IMG/VR virus record: IMGVR_UViG_3300020202_000198
Coordinates: 1-26,585 of that record
DNA: 26,585 bases
Reading direction: 5' to 3' (one strand)
From: a virus
Every line of letters starts with the position of its first letter. Position 1 is the first letter of the stretch. The notes below the pieces were generated by a model, which saw only the letters and a program-made list of their open reading frames with translations, was not told the DNA's origin and made no database searches. This document shows, piece after piece, positions 1 through 5,588 of this stretch. Position numbers and translations under genes: made by a program.

Positions 1-77
1 TGGAATGTCTCGAAGAACATCCCGTGCTTCGTGGGTAGATCACCGCTGGTTTTTTCTTTCTGATCTGTCATGCTCAT
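1..77 (-). CDS. Unknown protein, N-terminal fragment (cut by window edge)
   Basis: An open frame begins at ATG 77-75, two bases after the helicase stop codon, and runs off the left edge without a stop. The first residues read MSMTDQKEKTSGDLPTKHG, followed by MFFETF. A second in-frame ATG at 71-69 is also possible. The start is hydrophilic and no family can be recognised from 25 residues. The tight spacing and shared strand suggest co-transcription with primase and helicase. Confidence 0.5.
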   Translation of the reverse strand, partial: MSMTDQKEKTSGDLPTKHGMFFETF

Positions 78-79
78 AT

Positions 80-1612
80 TTACGAGGCTTTCGCCGCCTT
101 CTTCTGGATCATACCGATCACTTTGTCCTGGACCTTGCGGCCGGTCTTGGCCTGTCCCGATTCTTTGGGTTTCTCCTCCGGAACCACAACGCCCTGTTCG
201 CGTGCGATGGGGTCCTTCTCGACGCGGGTCTTATCGCGAGCACCTGCTTTCCTGCGCAGGACCGGGTTCGCCTCCAGGAGGAGTTCCTCATCCGGCCATG
301 AGGTCATGCGTTGGGTCTCGGCGTTCCAGCGGAACGGGAATTTCAGGCCCGAGCCCCCACTGGAGCGGGCCTTCTGGATGTAGCCCCATCCGCGTTCTTC
401 CATGCGGTCGTCCTGGGAGCGTTTCAGAATGATCAGGTTGTCGCAGGTGCTGACCTTGTCCTTGCCTCCGGCGACCGAGCCCATGTTGGAGTTGGTCTCG
501 GTTTCCGCGCCCTTGATCTGTTGGGATGCGGACCATACGATCTTGTAGCAGGTCGGATCGTGAGCGAAGTCGTTCATCTCTTCGGAGATGGCTTTGTCTC
601 GGAGATGGATATCATCCAGGCGGATGCCCTTGCGCATGGGTGTCATCACGTCGATGTAGTCGATGCCCACGATGGGCCAATCCTCACCAGTCTCCAGGGT
701 GAGGTCCTGATAGTGGGCCTGGATGTCTGCCATGGTCGTGCCCACCATGGGGAATTTCTTCACCATGATATCGCCGGACTTGCCCTGCATGCCCTTGAGC
801 TTGAACACGACCTGATCGCGATCCTGGTAGACGCGACCCATAGCGGTGTCCGACATCATCGCGGCAAAGCGCTTGAAGATGGTCTTCGGCTCAAGCTCCA
901 ACGTGTAGAACACCACGTTCACCCCGAACAGAACCGCATAATTCATGGCGATGTTCTGGAGCCAAATCGACTTGCCGTAGCCCGAACTCGCACTGACCAA
1001 GTTCAGACTCGGATACTCGGTGCCGCCGTCGAAGCAGCGGTCCAACATGGCCATCCCCGTGGGGATCAGATCGGTGTCCTTGTTGGCTTCGAGCATCGCG
1101 TGCATGTCACGGAACACGCTCTGACCAAGGTCACGATGCACCGCTATACGACTGATCTCCTGCATCTGCTTGAACAGGCCGGGTGTGGACTTCCCGCTGG
1201 GGTCCTGACCGATAGCCTCGGCCGCGTTATACAGGAATAGCTCGGTTGCCTTGTTGCGGACGAACGCCTCGATGTCGTTACAGACCGCCGTCATCACATT
1301 GAGATCGCTCGCGTCTGCCGGTGTTTCCAGACGAACATTGGTCTTGCCCTGGATCGTCAACGGACTGGGCAGACGATTATACTCGGAACGATACTGATTG
1401 ATCAGGTCGATGACCGGACGGAATTCGGGATCAAAATATTCCGTCTTCAGGATGGGAGCGCAACGAGTCCAGATCGTGGGATTCGCCAGGGCGTACGACA
1501 ACAGCGCATACTGACCCATGTCCGAGGGATCAATCTGCTGGGCTGGTGGTGCGGCGATTTCGATTCGACCCGAGGCGATATCCTCGTAAGCCTCATCCGG
1601 ATACTCGTCCAA
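80..1612 (-). CDS. 41: Replicative DNA helicase, T4 gp41 / DnaB-like
   Basis: This is the hexameric helicase that unwinds the replication fork and partners with the primase encoded just upstream. The 510-residue product has an N-terminal helical region (about 30-160) and a RecA-fold ATPase domain from about 180. The Walker A-like loop SASSGYGKS lies near residues 207-215, the Walker B strand IVGIDYID near 315-322, and a sensor-type WSASQQ near 360-365. A YIQKARSSGGSG stretch near the end of the core resembles the DnaB-family arginine-finger and DNA-loop region. The last 70 or so residues are a lysine-rich tail. The start is TTG at 1612-1610, inside the last 20 bases of the primase gene. The next Met in frame, at residue 32, would leave a gp41-sized protein and is an alternative start. 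The family call is secure; the start is not. Confidence 0.9.
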   Translation of the reverse strand: MDEYPDEAYEDIASGRIEIAAPPAQQIDPSDMGQYALLSYALANPTIWTRCAPILKTEYFDPEFRPVIDLINQYRSEYNRLPSPLTIQGKTNVRLETPADASDLNVMTAVCNDIEAFVRNKATELFLYNAAEAIGQDPSGKSTPGLFKQMQEISRIAVHRDLGQSVFRDMHAMLEANKDTDLIPTGMAMLDRCFDGGTEYPSLNLVSASSGYGKSIWLQNIAMNYAVLFGVNVVFYTLELEPKTIFKRFAAMMSDTAMGRVYQDRDQVVFKLKGMQGKSGDIMVKKFPMVGTTMADIQAHYQDLTLETGEDWPIVGIDYIDVMTPMRKGIRLDDIHLRDKAISEEMNDFAHDPTCYKIVWSASQQIKGAETETNSNMGSVAGGKDKVSTCDNLIILKRSQDDRMEERGWGYIQKARSSGGSGLKFPFRWNAETQRMTSWPDEELLLEANPVLRRKAGARDKTRVEKDPIAREQGVVVPEEKPKESGQAKTGRKVQDKVIGMIQKKAAKAS

Positions 1613-2612
1613 TTTTTTCTAACCCCACGCGTGCTTGTTTGTAGTTCTTTGTTGCTCCCTGCACGATACTCACCGTGGTGAAGAGCAGTCCATTTCTGGT
1701 GATGGACTCACCTACGTCTTTGAGTTTCCCGGCCCAATCCGGAATGCTGATGGACCACTGATAGGTTTCGGCGGTTTCCAGGTAGTTTCCCCATTCCCCA
1801 CGTTTGAAGTCCGGTACCAAGATAGGTTCCTTTCCGGACACCCTCAAGAGATTCACCTGCTTTTGGGTGAATTTCGATCCACGTGTGGCCACGCCCTCAA
1901 CCGCTATGGCATCGAGCGGAGCCTCGACCACGATTGTGTTGATCTCGTCCGAGTTCAGGCTGTTCTGGTTGAACATGAAATCGGTGGGTGCTCGCTGAAT
2001 GAATCGGTTGGGGTCACCCTCCTTCGCGTATATATTACGGCCGAGGTAACCCACGATGATGTTCCCGTGCACGTACGGGATCAACAACGTGTTGGGGAGT
2101 TTCTGAGTCCAACAGAACGGATACTTGTCGATCAGGAACGGCCCACGCTGGTTCAGGTAGTTCAGCACCATACGTGCGGCTGGATACTTCTCGGCCTGCT
2201 CCGCCAGGAGGTCCGATCCCTCCGGCAATTCGCAGGGATGGAATCGGGTGACCACGTCCAGGTCCTCCTCGATCCCGACCACATTGCCACGACGATCCCT
2301 GATCAGGGCTTTGTTCTTGCGCACGCGCTCGCTGAACGGGATATCACGGAGCTTGCCCCCGAGCATGTGGAACAGCTTGAGCGGCCTCCCAAACAACCCG
2401 TTGCCGGGTTCCCAGCCGGTGGGTTGTTCGTGGAAAGTACAGCCACCGTTGTAGCAGTAGTAGCGCCAGCCTCCGGTAGTGGTCGGGGCGAATCCCCCAC
2501 GCTTACGACGATCCCCACAGGCCGGGCAGTCTATGTTGGTGAAACCGCGTGCGCTGTAATGGGGTCGGCCGTGGATGAGGTCGTGGAAACGATCAGTGAT
2601 GGTCCTCGTCAC
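1593..2612 (-). CDS. 61: DNA primase, T4 gp61-like
   Basis: This enzyme makes RNA primers for lagging-strand synthesis with gp41. A zinc-binding domain near the N-terminus has the pattern C29-x2-C32 ... C53-x4-C58 (CPACG, then YYCYNGGC). A TOPRIM-like core follows, with the acidic VVEAPLDA stretch and ILVPDF. I place the start at GTG 2612-2610, which overlaps the upstream stop as GTGA and gives 339 residues, close to the 342 of T4 gp61. A longer frame from GTG 2654 exists, but its AGGAGG lies one base from that GTG, too close to work. The 3' end overlaps the helicase start by 20 bases, so primase and helicase are probably translationally coupled. Confidence 0.87.
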   Translation of the reverse strand: MTRTITDRFHDLIHGRPHYSARGFTNIDCPACGDRRKRGGFAPTTTGGWRYYCYNGGCTFHEQPTGWEPGNGLFGRPLKLFHMLGGKLRDIPFSERVRKNKALIRDRRGNVVGIEEDLDVVTRFHPCELPEGSDLLAEQAEKYPAARMVLNYLNQRGPFLIDKYPFCWTQKLPNTLLIPYVHGNIIVGYLGRNIYAKEGDPNRFIQRAPTDFMFNQNSLNSDEINTIVVEAPLDAIAVEGVATRGSKFTQKQVNLLRVSGKEPILVPDFKRGEWGNYLETAETYQWSISIPDWAGKLKDVGESITRNGLLFTTVSIVQGATKNYKQARVGLEKIGRVSG

Positions 2613-2881
2613 AAATACATTCCCAATTGCGGATTCTCCTCGACGATCTTCCACGCCTCCTGGACGTTCTCCTTAAGACCCTCGACGGAGTGACCGTTGC
2701 GCTTGGCGTGGAGAATCATGTGGATCATCAGGAAGCTGACCCAATCGATATCCTTCACCGCGTAGATCGATTCGACCACGCGCTTCTCCCTGGTCAGACG
2801 GACCATGATCTCGACCAGATCGGGGTTGAGCTTTTTGCCCCCGCCCTTCTGGAACTGGGTGAAGTCGATTACGTCTGCCAT
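2609..2881 (-). CDS. Small conserved-looking phage protein, unknown function
   Basis: A 90-residue product beginning MADVIDFTQFQKGGGKK. The ATG at 2881-2879 follows TGAGGCAGAC, a good ribosome-binding site that contains the upstream gene's stop. A longer open frame to 3064 is mostly a serine/arginine-rich shadow of the upstream gene and is rejected. The protein is mixed charged and hydrophobic, with a likely helical segment around DWVSFLMIHMILHAKRNG, but has no signal peptide or clear membrane span. Its MADVIDF start resembles the MADIIAF start of the next gene upstream, and both proteins end in YL, so the two may be diverged relatives. Its stop overlaps the primase GTG, so coupling with primase is likely. 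Confidence 0.7.
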   Translation of the reverse strand: MADVIDFTQFQKGGGKKLNPDLVEIMVRLTREKRVVESIYAVKDIDWVSFLMIHMILHAKRNGHSVEGLKENVQEAWKIVEENPQLGMYL

Positions 2882-2888
2882 GTCTGCC

Positions 2889-3143
2889 TCAGAGATACTG
2901 GAGCAGGTTGTCGTCGGCCTCGTAGACCTGCATTTCCTGACCGAGGATCGTGAAGTAATCGGCCGGGACGTGGCCGCCCGCCGTGGCATGGCCGATGAGT
3001 TCGGCCAAGAACACCCTGGTCCAGAACTCATTGTCAAGGCCACCGTGCTTGGCCTCAAGCTCACGCTTGAGTTTCTGAATCGCCAGCAGTGCGTCGTTGG
3101 TGTTGAAGGGCTTATTGCCCCGGAATGCGATGATATCAGCCAT
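2889..3143 (-). CDS. Small conserved-looking phage protein, unknown function
   Basis: An 84-residue protein starting MADIIAFRGNKPFNTND at ATG 3143-3141, preceded by a strong GGAGGGGG ribosome-binding site six bases upstream. It contains a helical, charged segment (LLAIQKLKRELEAKHGG) and an aromatic/hydrophobic middle (FWTRVFLAELIGHA), and no motif I recognise. It ends 7 bases before the next small gene, whose product starts in a similar way. The ribosome-binding site could pair with a C-run just upstream, so translation may be regulated. Function unknown; probably an early accessory gene in the primase-helicase transcript. Confidence 0.7.
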   Translation of the reverse strand: MADIIAFRGNKPFNTNDALLAIQKLKRELEAKHGGLDNEFWTRVFLAELIGHATAGGHVPADYFTILGQEMQVYEADDNLLQYL

Positions 3144-3194
3144 ATGAACCCCCTCCAAATATTGGGGGTAACCCTGGGGTTTCAAGCCCCAGGG
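3144..3194 (-). promoter_or_regulatory. Stop-codon hairpin and ribosome-binding-site-masking RNA element
   Basis: Reading the minus strand, a perfect 8-bp stem CCCTGGGG/CCCCAGGG (3194-3172) has a 7-base loop, CTTGAAA, that contains the TGA stop of the 2H gene. Directly after it, CCCCC can pair with the GGGGG of the next gene's ribosome-binding site across an AATATTTGGA loop. No U-run follows either stem, so a simple terminator is unlikely. A translational or processing role is inferred. Confidence 0.5.
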
Positions 3195-3727
3195 ATTTTG
3201 TATGCGGTGATCGTGCCCTTGACCTCGTCCCAGTAGGTGGCCCCACGGTTCGGCTTGCGGGGCACATCGTAGGTGCGGGCCACGGTCATGTGGCTGCGGT
3301 AGGGCTTCCCCGTCTTGGGATCAGCCACGCGCAGTCCCAGTTCCTTACGGATGTCCATGATCCTCGGACACTCCACATCGACGAACCAGAAATGATCTGG
3401 TCGCTCGTAATTCTCCGTGGATTGGGTCTGCTGGACCTCCAGCCCATAGAACAGGGTCACTTCCTGGCCCTGATACTTGCGCCAGTGTTTCTTGTCCAGG
3501 TATCCCTCGCCACGGACCACGCTCACGTGGGCGTCCCAGGACGGAGCCGCGAACGGACGCTTCATCGGCCAGCGCTCCACGTCCCACCAATTCAGATTCA
3601 TCCAGTAACGGAACAGTCGGGTGATTTCGGGATCGATCTCGATCACACACCACCATTCCGTACGCGACTTCATATCCCCGCGAGGAGGATCATAGACGAT
3701 GCGGCCGGTAGTGCTCAGGTAATCCAT
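3182..3727 (-). CDS. 2H phosphoesterase-like protein
   Basis: The 181-residue product has two H-x-S/T motifs of the 2H (LigT/CPDase) fold: HVSVVRGE at H67-x-S69 and HMTVAR at H146-x-T148, spaced as the two catalytic motifs should be. The N-terminal region (GRIVYDPPRG ... WWCVIEID) and LGLRVADP before the second motif look like a phage-specific subfamily. 2H enzymes cleave cyclic or 2',3'-cyclic phosphodiesters; T4's anti-CBASS Acb1 (gene 57B) has this fold, so an anti-defence or RNA-repair role is possible but not shown. I chose ATG 3727 because a TTGACA/TAAACT promoter places +1 there. ATG 3733 is in frame but lies upstream of the predicted +1. The stop codon sits in a hairpin loop. Confidence 0.6.
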   Translation of the reverse strand: MDYLSTTGRIVYDPPRGDMKSRTEWWCVIEIDPEITRLFRYWMNLNWWDVERWPMKRPFAAPSWDAHVSVVRGEGYLDKKHWRKYQGQEVTLFYGLEVQQTQSTENYERPDHFWFVDVECPRIMDIRKELGLRVADPKTGKPYRSHMTVARTYDVPRKPNRGATYWDEVKGTITAYKIPGA

Positions 3728-3733
3728 CCCCAT

Positions 3734-3762
3734 AGTTTAGCAGAAACTACGGGAAATGTCAA
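3734..3762 (-). promoter_or_regulatory. Sigma70-like promoter before the 2H gene
   Basis: On the minus strand TTGACA (3762-3757, perfect -35) is followed by a 17-base spacer and TAAACT (3739-3734, 4 of 6 matches to TATAAT). The predicted +1 is at or beside the A of ATG 3727, giving a leaderless or nearly leaderless message. The -35 overlaps the stop codon of the preceding gene. Confidence 0.6.
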
Positions 3763-4163
3763 CGATTCCAAACCCATTCTTTGGTTCGGGCCTGAATATC
3801 CATGCGAATCTGTTCGGTCACGGGTGTGCGGTTTTGCTCCGACGTGAGATAGTCGGTGAATTCCTCGTTCACCATGTAGATGAACGCGGGCTCGTCCAGA
3901 CCGAGGACAGGGATTTCTTTCCTCTTATAGAAGAGAGGGACCCGTTCGACAAAGTCGAGCTTTTTCAGGGTTCTCTCATTCACCCTGTAGACCTCACCGA
4001 GGATTCGGTAGGTTCCCCGGATCACGGCCGGGAAATGCCCGCACGAGAGCATGTCGTAGTCGAATCGAAGGGTCGGAGCCGCCTTGACGAACTCCGACCC
4101 CTTCAACAACCAGGACAGACGCTGCTCGCGTTTGAGTGTGCCGTAGACGAATACCTGGGTCAT
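3759..4163 (-). CDS. Gamma-glutamylcyclotransferase-fold (GGCT/AIG2-like) protein, second copy
   Basis: A 134-residue protein with the family's nucleotide-binding-like loop VFVYGTLKRE at residues 4-13 and the strand ILGEVYRV, whose Glu57 sits at the usual catalytic position. GGCT-fold enzymes form 5-oxoproline from gamma-glutamyl amides; the phage substrate is unknown. The start ATG 4163-4161 overlaps the stop of the upstream GGCT gene as ATGA. An in-frame extension to 4238 only mirrors the upstream gene in another frame. The pair probably arose by duplication, but sequence identity outside the motifs is low. Confidence 0.75.
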   Translation of the reverse strand: MTQVFVYGTLKREQRLSWLLKGSEFVKAAPTLRFDYDMLSCGHFPAVIRGTYRILGEVYRVNERTLKKLDFVERVPLFYKRKEIPVLGLDEPAFIYMVNEEFTDYLTSEQNRTPVTEQIRMDIQARTKEWVWNR

Positions 4164-4666
4164 GGAGCGAACTCCATGACATCCCCGGTCAGCTGCACGC
4201 CCTTCCGGGTCAGCTTCTGCTCCGAGTGGGCACCCCACAGATACGTCCAGGCCCCGTAGAGATTCCGGTTCACCCCCTGGAAGGGAGCGACCAGATCGAC
4301 ATCCACCTGGAAACGCTCGTAAACCACAGGATGTCCCTCACACAGATCGATATTGGACAAGATATCCCCATCGACCTCGTAGAGTTCCCCACGGATACGA
4401 AACGTCCCGTCCGGAGTCAGCACCGGAGCGAGCTTGGTCGTGCCCGGCACCTGCTTGGTCCACATCAAATAACAATCACCCCGCGTGATTGCCTCGCCCA
4501 GGAAACGAGCCTTGGCCAAACGCGCATGGTTGCGAAGACCGCGCTTCATCGTCCCGTACACGAACAGGATATGTCGGCGATCCTTGTCGTATTCGGGGTT
4601 TTCCGAAACGAACCCAGTGAGTTGGGCCTGAAGGCGCTCCAGGTCCTCAAGATAAGACATTGCCAT
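4160..4666 (-). CDS. Gamma-glutamylcyclotransferase-fold (GGCT/AIG2-like) protein, first copy
   Basis: About 168 residues. A charged N-terminal helix (MAMSYLEDLERLQAQ) precedes the family motif LFVYGTMKRG, and the catalytic-type Glu follows in FRIRGELYEVDG. The C-terminus reads NLYGAWTYLWG. Start choice is uncertain: ATG 4666 fits a leaderless message from the TTGACA promoter, while ATG 4660 has GGGG eight bases upstream. The downstream GGCT gene overlaps by four bases. The enzymatic fold is well supported; the substrate and role in infection are unknown. Confidence 0.75.
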   Translation of the reverse strand: MAMSYLEDLERLQAQLTGFVSENPEYDKDRRHILFVYGTMKRGLRNHARLAKARFLGEAITRGDCYLMWTKQVPGTTKLAPVLTPDGTFRIRGELYEVDGDILSNIDLCEGHPVVYERFQVDVDLVAPFQGVNRNLYGAWTYLWGAHSEQKLTRKGVQLTGDVMEFAP

Positions 4667-4671
4667 ATCCC

Positions 4672-4700
4672 CTTGTAACATAAATACCCTGAATTGTCAA
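4672..4700 (-). promoter_or_regulatory. Sigma70-like promoter before the GGCT pair
   Basis: On the minus strand TTGACA (4700-4695) is followed by a 17-base spacer and TACAAG (4677-4672, 4 of 6 matches), then GGGAT and ATG 4666. The spacer physically overlaps a late promoter of the opposite strand (4679-4686). Confidence 0.55.
4679..4686 (+). promoter_or_regulatory. T4-type late promoter CATAAATA
   Basis: CATAAATA matches 7 of 8 positions of the T4 late consensus TATAAATA. The predicted +1 is near 4692, leaving about 20 bases to GTG 4712, with AAGGA in between. It faces the virion gene cluster. Confidence 0.65.
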
Positions 4701-4711
4701 GGATTTCAGCG

Positions 4712-5197
4712 GTGACCCAATTTCAAGTCCAGTATAATATACCGAGACCTCAGGTTCAGTTGCCGGGCAAACAGAATCGCCTGACCGATACCGTTCTGAA
4801 AATCACTCCAGGAATGACCGAACCCTTCGAGTTTCTCTTCGGAAACCAAGACGGGGTTCCACTGAGCCTACGTGGATTTAGTGTAAAACTGATTTTCTGG
4901 TCCAAGTCGGCTCTCGACGACAACTCCACCGCTATGGGTCAGTCCGACATTGTGTTGGCGAAAAAATTTGAAGTGGACGACCCCTATGCGAAATCCGTCG
5001 AAATTGTTCTCACGGATGATGACACGCTCAAATTGGGGCTCGCGCGGTCCATTGGACTACGCTGGAGTTTGTTCCTGATCAACGAAGAAGGTGATGTGTT
5101 TCCACTCCAGGTTACCAGACGGGGTGGACGCTACGGAAATGTTCAACTCGACTTGGACTCGGGTATTCCCCCGGCCGAACTCGTGAGAAGCGCCTAA
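4712..5197 (+). CDS. Putative virion (baseplate/neck-type) protein
   Basis: A 161-residue product, MTQFQVQYNIPRPQVQLPG onward. The section ITPGMTEPFEFLF ... GVPLSLRGFSVKLIF looks like a beta-sandwich of the kind found at the N-termini of phage baseplate or appendage proteins (BppU-like). This is a resemblance only. I prefer GTG 4712 because AAGGA lies eight bases upstream. A TTG start at 4694 would sit almost on the predicted transcription start. The gene is the first of a plus-strand late cluster ending in the tail fibres, which supports a structural role. No catalytic motif is visible. Confidence 0.6.
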   Translation: MTQFQVQYNIPRPQVQLPGKQNRLTDTVLKITPGMTEPFEFLFGNQDGVPLSLRGFSVKLIFWSKSALDDNSTAMGQSDIVLAKKFEVDDPYAKSVEIVLTDDDTLKLGLARSIGLRWSLFLINEEGDVFPLQVTRRGGRYGNVQLDLDSGIPPAELVRSA

Positions 5198-5202
5198 GGC
5201 TA

Positions 5203-5210
5203 AATAAATA
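5203..5210 (+). promoter_or_regulatory. T4-type late promoter AATAAATA (overlapping GCTAAATA)
   Basis: The run TAAATAAATA after the upstream stop holds two overlapping late-type boxes: GCTAAATA at 5199-5206 and AATAAATA at 5203-5210. The latter matches 7 of 8 bases of TATAAATA. The predicted +1 is near 5216 and the next ATG is at 5235. Confidence 0.6.
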
Positions 5211-5234
5211 CTGCAACTTTGAGAGAATCCACTA

Positions 5235-5582
5235 ATGCCATCATACGCATATGAAAATCTGGGCGGGATCACGGGAGTCGGCGTAACCGGTGCAAAACCC
5301 TACTCGAAGCGCGGTAAGGATCGTGACCGCTATCAGAACTTCATCTTTGAGTGCGATCCCCTGACTCCGTTCACGGGGGTCGTGCACGTGCAGGGTTCTC
5401 TGAGCGACCCGCAGGAAGCCAGTGAAACTACTACCTGGGCAGACATCGCGCGGCTCACCTTCACCAATGAGGGTGGAACGTGTTTCGTACAGTTCGAACT
5501 TGAACTCGCCGCGATCCGTGTGAACTGCAAGCAGGGCAACTACACGGGTGGAAAGATCAAATCCATCCACACGATGAGGTAA
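5235..5582 (+). CDS. Putative virion protein, beta-rich, unknown function
   Basis: A 115-residue protein starting MPSYAYENLGGITGVGVTG. Alternating hydrophobic strands (FTGVVHVQGSLSD, TWADIARLTF, CFVQFELELAAIRVN) suggest a compact beta-sandwich. No membrane span or catalytic motif is seen. The ATG at 5235 is preceded by GAGAG about eleven bases upstream, a weak site. It is the first gene after a late promoter and lies 6 bases before the large tail-fibre gene, so a small virion component or fibre-attachment protein is the likeliest role. This rests on position, not homology. Confidence 0.65.
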   Translation: MPSYAYENLGGITGVGVTGAKPYSKRGKDRDRYQNFIFECDPLTPFTGVVHVQGSLSDPQEASETTTWADIARLTFTNEGGTCFVQFELELAAIRVNCKQGNYTGGKIKSIHTMR

Positions 5583-5588
5583 ACCCGC

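Noticed and set aside
77-84. CGTAAATA late box on the minus strand at the helicase stop
   Set aside because: The following ATG lies within the box, so the transcript would start after it; likely chance in the TAA stop context.
311-1240. 309-residue open frame on the plus strand
   Set aside because: It lies antisense to the helicase, is His/Val/Leu-rich as expected of a shadow frame, has no motif and no ribosome-binding site.
1635-2693. 352-residue open frame on the plus strand
   Set aside because: It is antisense to the primase gene, which has clear zinc and TOPRIM motifs.
2882-3064. N-terminal extension of the small gene at 2609
   Set aside because: It is a Ser/Arg-rich shadow overlapping the upstream gene; ATG 2881 has a proper ribosome-binding site.
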